DNA from: Pascua guehoae
Lineage: Eukaryota > Basidiomycota > Tremellomycetes > Trichosporonales > Trichosporonaceae
DNA: 64,000 bases
Reading direction: 5' to 3'
Assembly: GCA_001600415.1 (NCBI GenBank)
Contig: BCJX01000004.1
Location: 1,945,064-2,009,063, forward strand
The first letter of the stretch is position 1. Every line of letters starts with the position of its first letter. Shown here in pieces: positions 12,209-24,011 of this stretch. A program made the position numbers and the translations under genes. Below the pieces are notes generated by a model that had not been told where the DNA came from, searched no databases, and saw only the letters and a program-made list of their open reading frames with translations.

Positions 12209-12263
12209 NNNNNNNNNNNNNNNNNNNNNNNNNNNNNNNNNNNNNNNNNNNNNNNNNNNNNNN
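12209..12263. other. Assembly gap (55 N)
   Basis: A run of 55 N, flanked by C-tracts on both sides, lies about 150 bp upstream of the Cdh1-like ATG. It is probably an unresolved poly-C/C-rich tract in the 5' leader. True length unknown. Confidence 0.99.
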
Positions 12264-12411
12264 CCCCCCCCCTCCCCTTCCTCTCGCACCCCTGTACTCT
12301 CCTCGTCACTCCTGTACCATTGCTCTCCTCGACAACTGTAAACCCCCTCACCTGACCCGACCTTGTCGGTCTCTCTGTCTTCCCTGCGCGAGCGCCTTCC
12401 TCGCCAACACG

Positions 12412-14584
12412 ATGGCCTACCCGGGCGGCCGTGACATTTTCGGCGACGTCGAGGTCATTCACTCGCGCGGCGCCATGAGCCCACGCTCCATGACTCCAAT
12501 TGGCAAGGGCAAGGCCGTCGTTCGTGACTATGGCGACCGGTAAGCGAAAGCACGCCTTCCTTTGCTGACGCCAGGTTCATCCCAACACGCGATGGGTCTG
12601 ATCTCCACGCCGCGTTCCAGCTCCTTCCGGACAGTGTGGTGCAGGACGGTCCCGTCAAGCCACGGGCAAGACGAAAGGACGCTCACAGGCAGAGCTCGGA
12701 CGCAGAGGCCCGACGAGGTCAGTCCCAAGCAGACCCACCCTCGGTGGCTGGTTGTTGTTTATGTTCTGACCCACATTGCAGAAGAAGTCAATGCGACTTT
12801 TTCCCATCTCCTCAAGAATGAGCTGTTTCCCTCACCACATTCCCCGTCCAGGTCGGCATCGCCCGTCGGCGCCGGACGGCTGCATGCGTCGCCATCACGC
12901 CATGGACTGCGCCGCACCATTACATTCAACACATCCACCCTTCCAAACCTCCCAGATCCCAACATTTCCGTCTCGAGTGCGGGCACGACTCCTTTGCATC
13001 ACCATCCGCCGCCTGGCGTCTCGGGAGGGGCTGGTGAGCGTGGCGAGCGCGAGGGCTCTCCTGCATCCCATCTCCCTCCTTTGCCACTGCACGCGCCATC
13101 GACGCCAACATCAGCCAACCACCGTCCACCGGGAACCGGGCCGAGCTCGATGCAGCACCGCGCCCACCAGTCCCAGGTAGCCGTGACATCGAGTAATAAC
13201 AGCAGCAGCAACAACTCTGGTACGCGAACACCACCGAGTCGCAAGTCGGCATTCTCTCCCTCTACCACCGCGTCACCCTCGACCCCTTCCAAGAAGCGCA
13301 TTCTCAACTTTACTTCCCCGAGCACGGTGCGGATGGCCCAGCTCACAAGCGGTGCCAGCCTCGATGACATGAATCACGAGCGATATAGCCTCAGTCCCGT
13401 CGGACGAGAGACACAGCGCGTCCTCTTGAGCCCACGGAAGAGCGTCCGCCAGATGTCCCGCACTCCGTTCAAGGTTCTAGATGCGCCAGAGCTCGCAGAC
13501 GACTTCTACCTCAATCTCGTGTCGTGGTCCAATTCAAACGTTCTCGGCGTCGGCCTCAATAGCTGCGTCTACCTCTGGAGCGCACAGACGAGCAGAGTCA
13601 CCAAGTTATTGGACCTGACTGCCAACATGCGCGATGGAGACGACTGTCCTGACGCCATTACCGGCCTGGAATGGACCAACAGAGTGAGTATGAGCGTTAT
13701 GCCACAGTAACCTAGCATCAGCAGCTGACAATGTAGGGGAGCACGATGGCAGTTGGCACCAACCGCGGGTCGGTCGAGATCTGGGACGCCGAAGTGTGCA
13801 AACGAATCCGCACCATGTCTGGCCACACGGGACGCGTTGGCTGTCTTGCGTGGAACAACCACGTTCTGTCCTCTGGTTCGCGCGACCGCACCATTCTTCA
13901 CCGTGACACGCGTGCCCCTGATCAGTACATTCGCCGCCTTGCGGGCCACCACAAGCAAGAAGTGTGTGGGCTCAAGTGGAACACGGAGACAGACCAGCTG
14001 GCGTCGGGTGGCAACGACAACAAGCTCTACGTCTGGGGTGGCACCGACGCGCGCCCGACATGGCGCTTTGGCGAGCACCGTGCTGCCGTCAAGGCGATTG
14101 CGTGGAGCCCTCACCAGCGTGGTGTCCTCGCGAGCGGCGGCGGTACGGCGGACAAGAAGATTCGGTTCTGGAACAGTTTGACGGGCGGACTGGTCAGCGA
14201 GTGGGACACTGGGTCGCAAGTGAGTGTCAACAAACTTGGCGGAATCGTCATGCTCCCGAGGCCCATACTAACACGCAGGTGTGTAACCTCATGTGGTCGC
14301 GCAACTCGAATGAGCTGGTCTCGACGCACGGCTACTCTGGTGGTCCCATCCAGAACCAGATTCACATCTGGCGATACCCATCCATGACTCAGGTGGCGAC
14401 GCTCACGGGTCACACGTTCCGCGTGCTCTATCTCGCCATGAGCCCTGACGGCCAGACGATTGTGACCGGTGCCGGGGACGAGACGCTGCGGTTTTGGAAC
14501 GCTTTCCAGCGCGCTCCGGGCGAGTCGCGCGGCGGCGCCAGTAGCCTGTCGAGCGGCCTGAACCCATTTGCAAAGCTTCGTTGA
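12412..14584 (+). CDS. CDH1: Cdh1/Fizzy-related activator of the anaphase-promoting complex
   Basis: Exons: 12412-12539, 12575-12717, 12782-13683, 13737-14219, 14279-14584 (653 residues). The protein activates and selects substrates for the APC/C ubiquitin ligase in late mitosis and G1. The C-box, which docks on the APC/C, is DRFIPTR at residues about 42-48 and is split by intron 1 between Arg and Phe; the Thr is typical of Cdh1 rather than Cdc20 (usually Asn). A long Ser/Pro/His-rich linker with many SP/TP sites follows (about 100-320), likely CDK targets. The WD40 propeller starts near residue 320 (PFKVLDAPELADDFYLNLVSW) and runs to the end, including GHTGRVGCLAW and GHTFRVLYLAMSPDGQ. The last two residues are Leu-Arg in place of the usual Ile-Arg tail. 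Confidence 0.9.
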
Positions 14585-15934
14585 AGGACATTGACACTGT
14601 GAAGAAGATTATAAGAGACAAGACTACACAGAGAGAGGGCATGGTGAGGGGCCGGCGCTGCGCTGCCGGTCTTTCTGTTAATGTACGTGAGGCGCCATTA
14701 TCGTAGGGCTGTAGACTAGACAACTCGAGTATGCTGCATGTGGAGAGAGTTGGAGTGCTCGCTCGCTCCCATCAATGTTGAACGACAATGCATAGGTCAA
14801 CATGTGCACGGGGCCGTGTAGCAGGTCCAACGTGTTACTGATTGCGACATGGTGTCAATGACGACAAGGTACGTGTTGTTCCTGACAACGGTCACCTGTG
14901 TGCACTCGTCCATCACGGTGGGTTGGATTAGCCTCGGCCTCGCGACCGATCCCTTTATCCCTTGCACCTGAAGCACGCTTGGCACCCTCAGTTACCGAGC
15001 CATCGCACCAACCGAACCCCCCATCACCTACTTGTTGGTCGATGTGATTTGGCTAGGTGCTTGAACACGTTGTGATCTTGCCGTGCATCAAGGACTTGGT
15101 CAATTGTTGCCGTCCAGTATGGTCAGCAAGAGGTGCATAAGGTACCAAGCGTGTAGTCTTGTCGATACGGTATGCTCGGACATGGAAAGGAGGGAACGAG
15201 CAAACACTACCGCTGGCCCGGTGGGTAGAAAGTGACCTCGGCGTCATGCCGACATGCGAGACGATACCTCGGACACCGTCTCCGTGTTGAACGTGCTGGG
15301 GTCCAAGGCCCGTCGTAGCCCAGCGCGTCCTGGACGTTTCCGTCACCGGCCAGATGACACTGGTGAGGCCAAGGGCGTGGATGGGGTTGGGGCTGAGGAT
15401 GAGGATGAGGATGAGGATGCATGCAGCCTCGTTATCGCCATGGAACACGGGGATGCATGCAGCAAGCCTCGTTATCGCAATGGGTCGGGTGTGCTAGTGC
15501 CAGCTAGTGTAGGTAGTGTGCATGACGCACGCTGTGCAACCGAGTCAAAGTGTGCGATTGCAACCTACTTATGAGGTAAGGCAGCGCAGGTAGAGCAAGG
15601 TACGCAACGGTAACTGTCAACACTCTGTTCCTGGATAGAGGTCACCTGTGCACTTTTGCACTCACTACTGCCCTCGCTCGCTCTGTCTCTGGCCTCGCGT
15701 CTGACGCCTGCCTGCCGCCTAGTGTAGTCAACGCACTGCAAGGGGCTCTACCCGTGGGATGGGTGTGGTGGGGAGGTCCCTCTGTGATCCTGTGATAGTC
15801 CTGCAGTTGGTTGACTGCACGCATCCGCGGCCCCGCACCCAGTAAGCAGGCAGGCCAGTTGGCCATGGGTGGTTGTGTGCCAAGGTGAGAGGGGGTTGCT
15901 TGGTCGATCCCTCTTGGTCGATCACTTGATACCC

Positions 15935-15970
15935 AAATCCAAATCCAAATCCAAATCCAAATCCAAATCC
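15935..15970. repeat. AAATCC hexanucleotide repeat
   Basis: Six perfect tandem copies of AAATCC. Read in reverse complement this gives a GGATTT repeat. It lies about 0.85 kb upstream of the adenylate cyclase start. Confidence 0.95.
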
Positions 15971-15988
15971 ACTCTCGAGCCCAAATCC

Positions 15989-16073
15989 CCCCTTCCCTCC
16001 CTCCCTCCCTCCCTCCTTCCCCCTTCCTCCTCTCTCCTTCCTCTCTTCTTGCTCCCTCCCTCCATTCTTCCTC

Positions 16074-16110
<37 letters not shown>
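15989..16110. repeat. CCCT/CT-rich tract with (CT)n microsatellite
   Basis: Strand-asymmetric polypyrimidine DNA: CCCT tetranucleotides at about 15995-16025, mixed C/T, then an uninterrupted CT dinucleotide run at about 16077-16109. Such mirror-type homopyrimidine tracts can adopt non-B structures. Confidence 0.9.
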
Positions 16111-16113
<3 letters not shown>

Positions 16114-16810
16114 TCTTCCCCTCTTGCTCTCTAAACCTCTTTCTCCCTTTCACTCTGTCGCCCCCGCCGGCCTCGCCATCCACCACCCACAACCACAACC
16201 ACCACCACTAGCAGCCGGCCTAGGCCTACGGTACATAGCGAAAACAGACACGCGCTCCACTGTGGCGCGCAAAGGCGCAGGCTCTGCACTTGAGCATTCA
16301 TTCATCCATTCCGTCCAGTCCAGTCCAGTCCAGTCCTGTCCAGTCCTGGGTGCCCAATCGATCCAATCCAGACCTTGCCCCCCCAGGCCGCCCTCGTTCC
16401 CTCCCTCTCTCCTTCCCTAGTGGCCCCGCTCCCGCGTCACCAGCCCCACCCTACAACCCTCCACCGCCCGCCCTCCACCACGCCTCCCTCACCATCACCA
16501 CCACCACCACCACCACCGCCTTCAAACCCTCACACCAAGCATTCACTCTCTCCCTAAACACTCTCCCTCATCTCTGCCTCTCCCGGTGCCGACTCTGCAC
16601 CCCGCTGCCAGCGCAGCTAGATGCCACCACCGCCTCGGCCTCTGCAACGCGCCTAAAGCCCGGCCGCAGATCACCTCTGCACCTCCACTCGCCCAATTCG
16701 GCACCACTCCGCACTCGGCGCGCATCCCTTGGCGCCGTCTTTCCTCACTCCGTCCTCCTCTCTCTCCCTCACCTCCATACCACCACACCTAAACACACTC
16801 CGCGCCTCCC

Positions 16811-19800
16811 ATGCCGTTCCGCTCCAATAGCGGCAACCGTGCGCCGCCACCCCCACCAGCGTTGTCCATGACCAAGCTCGAGCCAGGACAACATGCGGCC
16901 GGTATCTCTCCCACAAGCCAAAAGCCTGGCCCAAACGCTGCCAGAGGTCCGGACGCTGCCAATCCACCCCCGCTCATCACGGGCGACCTTGATCCAGCCT
17001 CGGTCTTTGGCGGCTCTACCTTTATGTCTCCGTTAGACGCTGGAGATAGCCCCGACAGGCCTCCGGGCCAGCCACGCCCCGCGGGGTTTGAATTTGCAGA
17101 CGACTGGAGTATTGCCTCCCACGGCTCGGGGCTTGAGGGCGACCAGCTAAACGGCGCCGGTAACGGCAATGGCACAGACGAAGGCATCGCTCCCGACGCC
17201 TCCCCCCAGACAAACTTTGGCCTGGGTGGGGCGGTGCTCGGTGGAGTCGGGTTTGATGATCTCAACTTTGACGACAATTCGATGATGGCCGACATTCTCG
17301 ACCCGTCGGCCGCCGCCGCCGCGTCCAGCTCGGCCCCGGGCAAGGGGCCCGGCGCAAACATTGCGCCATGGCTCCAAGAGGACACGCCCGTCAGCCCAGT
17401 CCAGACGCGGCAGGTGCGCAGCACGTCGTCACCTGCGCCCACAATGCCAGTTGTTAGTGTGCCCAGTGCAAATGCGTCGTCGACAACGCTCGACAGGAAA
17501 CGCGGGTCGACGATCAATCACTTTCCCTCGGTGCCCTCGCTCCCACGCTTGCTCCACCGCCACCACAATGATGAGTATAACAACAACAATAACAACAACA
17601 ACAACAATCCGTACCCGCTCCAATCGTCGACGGGCTCGGGTTCGTCGTCGGCGTCGAGCCTCGTTCCTCCCGACGCCGGCACTGCTACACCGTCGAGCGG
17701 CCGCGCGCGGTCGATACGCGGGCTACGCCGCGACCCGTCCCCACCCCGTCCCACTGAACGGCACATGAGCATCGCCAGTACGGGGTCAACAGGCAGCACG
17801 CACAGTGGCGGCCATCGCATGCGGTTTGGCAGCATGGCCCCGACGTCTAGCACCCGCGACAGCATCAGCTCGACATCTGGAGGCCAAAAGAAGGGCGGCT
17901 TTCTCGGCAACTTGCTCAAGCGCCGGACGGGCCAGAGTGTGTCTGCGGGCTCGGGCGTCGGGAACCAAGACTTTCTCGCCAGTGGCAACCGCACCGCTGG
18001 GCGCGCGTCGGTTGCGACCCAAGGCTCGCGGCTACGTGAGAGCGTGTCGTCGGCAGACGGCGGTGGTACAAGCCCTACAGCACCGCGGGCCACTCGAAGT
18101 TTCAGCCACAAGTCAGCGCAGGGCGGCGATGTGTCGCCTCTGCACGAGGAAAGCGAAGAGGACAAGATTGATGACCCGAATCTGCACGAGTTCCATCTAA
18201 ACACCGATCTGGACGACATGGAGGGCATTGTCGATACAAACCTCGCCAACGCGCAACCTGCGGCACCTCCGCCCCCGACGGACGGCGACGCTGGTGGCGC
18301 GGGCTTGACAGGTGGGCTCAACCACACCAGTATCAGCACCACCGACGAGAGCATCAGCGGGGGTTCAGACGGTCAACGGCGCGTGGTCCAGGAGGCGGAT
18401 GGCTCGGGAACGTTTACACGACCCAACCCCTTCTCGGGCTCATCGGCGGGCTCGGATCAGATTCGCGCACAGATGAACATGGGCACGCCGCCGTCGCCAT
18501 TTACCATGACCTCGATTGGACCCGGCGCAGCTCCACCCCGACGCCCGAGTCAGCTGCGCAATATGAAGGTGGGCTCGGTGGACTCGAACAATAGCGACGT
18601 GTCCGCGTTACAGCCCCTTAACTCGTCTTGGCCAAGCGTGTCTGGTTCGACAATGTTCAAGGACCCGTTTGCACAAGGGGCACAGCAGCCGACCATCAAC
18701 GAAGGCCAGCCCGTTTCGCCATCACAGGCCACAGGCCGTCCCTCCGAGCAAGGCGGGGCACAACCGGGCATTGCGCCAGCCATAGCACCGGCCATTGCAC
18801 CGTACACTGCCGGCGCTGCGTGGGCTGCACCTGAGTCGTGGAGTGTTGAGGTTGACGAGGAGGACGACGGCGGCGATTCATCGTCTAGCGAGTCTGAAGG
18901 ATGGGGCGAGCGTGATCCTGGAGCCACGTCGCTCCCAAAGGACACCTCGATGACGGACGGTACGTTGACCCCCGGAAGGGCTGGTTCACGAGGTCACCAC
19001 CACCACCACCATCATCACAAGCGTGTGGGAGCGCTGACTGGCAAATCAGACGAAGGCCCAATGGTGAGTGAAACGCGAGACGGCTGTTTGTGCCCTTGTT
19101 TTGTTTCTCTCTGACAATCCCAGCACTTTACGCGCATCTACCGCGCCGATGGTTCGTACAGCACAATGTCGTTCCCTCTGCACACGACGACAGCCGAGCT
19201 CATTGCAATTCTCGCTGGCGATGCGGGCAAGGCTGCAGCAAGCATGAAGCTCTATGTGCGCGAACGCGGCCAGGACCGACAATTGTTACCGTCTGAACGG
19301 CCGCTGGTGCTGCAGTCGCGCCGCCTGCAGCAGGCGGGTTACACCGAGGCCGAGCATATTGAAGAGCTTGGCAAGGAGGATTTCAGCATGCTGTACAGGT
19401 TCATCTACCAGACACCAGTACTGCCCGTCATCAACCCCGAAGAGGAATCGTCATACGAGTCGTTTGAGTTTATCGACCTCTCTGGACGCGACCTCCAAAT
19501 CATTCCCATCTTCCTCCACTTGCACGCGGACAATATCATCATTCTCAACGTCTCGCGCAACCCAATGACCGACCTGCCGCTCGACTTTATCCAGGCGTGT
19601 ACTAGCCTCAAAGAGCTGCGCATGTCCAACATGGCCCTCAAGCGCGTGCCCGCCAGTATCCGTGCGAGTACCACGCTGTCGCGCCTTGATATTTCGTGCA
19701 ACCGCATCGCCGACCTTGAATCGGCTGGTCTCAACGAAATCAGCACTCTCCTCTCGCTCAAGGTCCAAAACAACCGTCTGAGCTCGGTCCCGTCCTACTT

Positions 19801-22800
19801 TGTCCAGATGAAGGCGCTCAAGTACCTCAACATCTCGAACAATGTGTTTGAGACGTTCCCCTCGGTCGTGTGTGAGATGAGCAACCTCGTTGATCTCGAC
19901 GTGTCGTTCAACCAGATTGCAGAGCTCCCGCCTGAAATGGTAGACCTCCGCTCTCTCGAGCGTCTCATCTGTGTCGGTAACGAGCTCAAAGAGTTTCCAA
20001 AGTCGTTTAGCAGCATGGCCAATCTGCGCGTCCTCGACGTCCGCCGCAACAAGCTCGTCGACCTCACACCGGTCAACCTGCTGCCCAACCTCGCGACACT
20101 CCGGGCCGACAGTAACAATCTCGTCACGCTCGACACGCAACTCGGCGCCAAAGTGCGCGAGTTTAGTGTGCCTCACAATTCCATCACCCGCTTCACTCTC
20201 GGGTCCATGGAGGGGCAGACGTACTCGCTCACCCACCTCAACCTGTCGCACGCCAAGCTGTCGGGTCTCGACGACAGCGCCTTTAGCGAGCTCGTCAACC
20301 TGGTCGATCTCAACCTGAGCTTCAACCAGTTTTCGCGTCTTCCACAAACACTGGATCGTCTCATCAACCTCGAGCACTTTTCGTGCACCGACAACATGCT
20401 CGCATCGATCCCTCCGGGCTGCTTGGGCAACATGCAAAAGCTGCGTCTCCTCAATCTGCACAACAACAATCTCAAGGATCTCCCTTCGGATGTCTGGCTC
20501 TGTGGCTCGATTGAGATTATCAACCTCAGTTCCAACCTCCTCGAGCTCCTTCCTGCCCCGCCTGCGACGTGGTTTGAAAGCGTCGAGCCTGCGGCATCAC
20601 GCAAAATGTCGACCGTATCGCATGGATCAACTGTATCCCAGGTAGAGGGAGACCAGTCGCGTCTCGTCCCTCCTGCCGGCTTCTCCCTCCGGCGCCTCTT
20701 CCTCGCAGACAACCGCCTCACCGACGACCTGTTCCACCAGATTGCCCTCTTCTCCAGTCTCAAGGTCCTCAACCTTAGCTTCAACGACATTTACGAAATC
20801 CCATCCTACACGCTCAGCCGCTGTGACAAGCTCGAGGCATTGTACCTTTCGGGCAACAAGCTCACGTCGTTGCCGGCCGAGGACCTCGAAAGACTGCCCA
20901 ATCTCAAAGTCCTCCACGTCAACGGCAACAAGCTGCAGACCCTGCCGTCGGAAATCGGCAGCATCAAACACCTCGAGCACCTGGACGTTGGCTCCAATAT
21001 CCTCAAGTACAACATTTCCAACTGGCCATACGACTGGAACTGGAACTGGAACACGGCGCTGCGGTATCTCAACCTATCGGGCAACAAGCGTCTCGAAATT
21101 AAGCCTTCAAGCGGCCAAGATGCGTCGCACACTCACACTGGTCCAGGCGGTGCGGTCCGTCGCGACCTGTCCGACTTTTCGGCGCTCACGCATCTGCGCG
21201 TACTCGGCCTCATGGACGTGACGCTGCGTATTTCGTCGCTGCCAGACGAATCAGATGACAAACGTGTGCGAACATCGTTTTCCGACATTAACAACATGGC
21301 ATACGGCATCTCTGACATGCTCGGCACGGTCGACCACCTCGCCATGTTTGACCTCGCCGTCCCAAACTTCCGCGGCAGCCCGCAAGAGTGTCTATTCGGC
21401 ATGTTTGGTCGTGCCGCCCCGTCATTCCCATCGGGCAAGATTCCCAAATTCGTCCAGGAACACTTTGCCACTACACTTGCCGAGATGCTCAAGTGTATGC
21501 AGCCCGGAGATGCAACCACCGAGGCGCTCCGCCGAACCTTCCTGTACATTAACAGGTCGACCTTTGAGTCGCTCTCCGGAATCGAGAGCCGCAACCAGTC
21601 GGGAGACGGCGCGTACATGATGATGAACACGCGCAGAACAAGCCCAACGCTAAACCCGCAATTGCGTACCGGTGCGTCGGGCGCGGTCGTCTACGTTGTC
21701 GACAAGACGCTGCACGTGGCCAACGCTGGCGACACGCTCGTCGTCATTTCCCGCAAGGGCGAGGCAGAGCTCATGTCCAAGCGCCACGACCCCACGGATC
21801 GCGAGGAGACGGCACGAATCCGTCGTGCCGAGGCATGGGTCTCGCCCAAGGGCCTCGTCAACGACGACAAGGAGATTGAAATCTCGCGCGCGTTTGGATT
21901 CTACCATGCGCTCCCTGCCGTCAACGCCAGTCCCGAGGTAAGGACCCGCGTCCTGTCCGAGTCGGATGAGTTTGTCATCATTGGCAATTCGGCACTGTGG
22001 AAGTGCTGCTCGTACCAAACAGCCGTGGACATTGCGCGTACGGAACGCGACGACCCAATGATGGCCGCACAAAAGCTCCGCGACTTTGCCATTTCGTACG
22101 GTGCCGAAGGCAGCGTCATGGTCATGATTGTCAATGTCTCCAACCTCTTTGGCCGCGGTCGGGCCGGCGCCAACGTGGCGCCCGAGTCGTTTGATGGCGA
22201 TTATCTCAAGCGTGCACGCCAGCGCCGTGTCGAAGAAGTGGGCGACCGCACGCTCAACCGCCTGCAACAGGAGATTGAACCGCCCAGTGGCCAGGTGGCT
22301 CTCGTGTTCACCGACATTGTCAACTCGACCGTCCTTTGGGAGACAAACCCCGGTATGCCGACAGCCATCAAGATGCACCACAACCTGTTCCGTCGCCAAC
22401 TGCGTCTCGACGGCGGCTATGAGGTCAAGACTGAAGGTGACGCATTCATGGTATCGTTTGCGTCGGTCACTGCCGCGCTCGTGTGGGCCTTCAACTGCCA
22501 AATTGGTCTGTTGCAGCTCGATTGGCCGCGCGAGCTTCTAGAGAGTGAGGACGGTAAAGTGATTTACGACAGCAAGGGCACCATTATCCACCGCGGACTG
22601 CGCGTCCGCATGGGTATCCACTGGGGCGCGCCCGAATGTGAAAAGGACCCGATCACGCGCCGTATGGATTACTACGGCCCCATGGTCAACCGTTCCGCGC
22701 GTATCCAATCGAGTGCCGACGGTGGACAACTCATGGCGAGTCAGGACGTCTTGAATGTGATTCGCGAGCTGCGCGAGTACATTGAGAGCTCGGACGAGCA

Positions 22801-23570
22801 CACACTCGATGATCTCCCGCAGGACGTCAAGCGTGACATGCAAGAGCTGCGCCGTATTGGCGGCATCGAGATCAAGGACATGGGCGAGCGCAAGCTCAAG
22901 GGTCTAGAAGGTGGGTCAAACGGACTTTGGTGGTGTGGTTGCAATTGCTGACAGGCAGTTCCGGAAAAGCTGTCGCTCTTGTTCCCAAAGACGCTTTCGG
23001 GTCGTCTCGAGCTTTTCTCTGGTCTCCGCGCCAACGTCGAGGTCAACGAGCAACGCACGTATGCGTCGGAGCGCGCCATCGAGGAGGCACGTGCCTTGTC
23101 GCTTATTGGACTGCGTCTTGAGGCGCTGTGCACCATGAGTCCGATGCCCGCGGCAGGTGACCGGAGCGGAGCGCTCAATTCGCCCGTCCACCCAAGTTTC
23201 CCCATGCACCAGGATCGTGCGCCCGAGCGGCTCGGCGTCGCGACAGCGCGCAAGAGTATCGTGGCATTGTACTCTAAACCTGCGCCGCCAAACCCCACGC
23301 TCGGCCCGACGATTCGCGACAACATGACCGAAGACGAGCTCCTTGAGGTCCTCGCGAGCTTGACCACAAGGATAGAAAACTGTCTCTCGACATTGGTGAG
23401 TCCTGCATATCATGTTGCCTGCGTGCACGCTAACGTGTGTACAGTATCTCAAGCACCTTGGCGGGTTTTCGACTGTCCTCGGCGCGCTAGAGCAGGCGAC
23501 GCGCATTGACCCACAACTGCTCATCCACGCGCTCAGCCTCATGGGCGGCGTCATGGCCAGCCCAAGGTGA
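16811..23570 (+). CDS. CAC1: Adenylate cyclase (class III, fungal CYR1/Cac1 type)
   Basis: Exons: 16811-19063, 19124-22910, 22959-23395, 23445-23570 (2200 residues). It makes cAMP from ATP at the membrane for the PKA pathway. Order: Ser/Pro/Gly-rich N-terminal region with Asn (about 255-265) and His (about 734-742) runs; Ras-association-like domain (about 752-850); leucine-rich repeats (about 870-1450, many LxxLxxLxxLxLSxN units); PP2C-like domain (about 1470-1770); catalytic domain (about 1805-1975). Catalytic signatures are VFTDIVNSTVLWE (metal Asp), YEVKTEGDAFMVSF and the MDYYGPMVNRSARI helix. A C-terminal extension follows and may bind CAP, as in yeast. Length and order match Cryptococcus Cac1. 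In the PP2C-like part several canonical metal-binding Asp positions are replaced. Confidence 0.95.
17569..17601 (+). repeat. AAC/AAT trinucleotide tract inside adenylate cyclase exon 1
   Basis: An imperfect AAC/AAT run encodes about nine to ten consecutive Asn residues. It is a likely length-variable coding microsatellite. Confidence 0.9.
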
Positions 23571-24011
23571 TGAGCCGCGTGCGCGCACGCGATGTTTGGC
23601 CCACAGAACGTGGGCGAGGAGGAGGAGGAGAGTGTTGGCATCCCAGTATTTTTTCTCGCATCTAGTAGTAGGTTTTGGCATCTTGGTATAGTAATTGTTG
23701 GGCGTGCACTTGTATTATGAACCAAAGTAAGCGAGCGAGCGAGGTGAGAAGATGGGCCTTGCAGAGAGCGTGTAGCGTGTGTTCTGTATGCCAAGCAGCA
23801 TGCCTCTCGGTACTCTAAATGGCCTGGAGTGTTCTCTGGGGCAGAGAGGGAGACATGCACTGGGCTGTTTACGTAAATAATGCCCAGACGGGATCAAATT
23901 GGGGGCAAACCTCCACCGGCGGTGTCCAGTTGGGCATGCTGAGATTGTTGCATCCTTGTCCTCGATCTCATTCATCCTCACCTCAAACTCTACTAGCTCT
24001 CCTCTTTGACA
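23571..24011. other. Intergenic region
   Basis: Contains the 3' end of the adenylate cyclase gene and the promoter of the F-box gene. Nothing else is supported. Confidence 0.5.

Larger units (their letters stand above)
9196..12411. other. Long gene-poor region between divergent genes
   Basis: This 3.2-kb stretch holds the promoter of the minus-strand permease and the promoter/leader of the Cdh1-like gene. Open frames at about 9676-10218 and 10145-10714 have no recognisable domain, composition bias or splice logic, so I do not call them. The last 200 bases are a C/T-rich leader interrupted by an assembly gap. Confidence 0.45.
14585..16810. other. Intergenic region and long pyrimidine-rich leader of the adenylate cyclase gene
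   Basis: No gene is supported. The first part is ordinary intergenic sequence with a GATGAG-type repeat near 15395-15420. From about 15930 to the ATG at 16811 the plus strand becomes strongly C/T-rich with simple repeats, which suggests a long promoter/5' leader. Confidence 0.5.

Noticed and set aside
11959..12462. Minus-strand frame crossing the N gap
   Set aside because: It is open only because N codons are not stops, and it overlaps the Cdh1 leader and first exon.
19451..22501. Long minus-strand open frames (336 and 283 codons) opposite adenylate cyclase
   Set aside because: Antisense shadows caused by codon bias in the LRR and catalytic coding region; no start context or domain.
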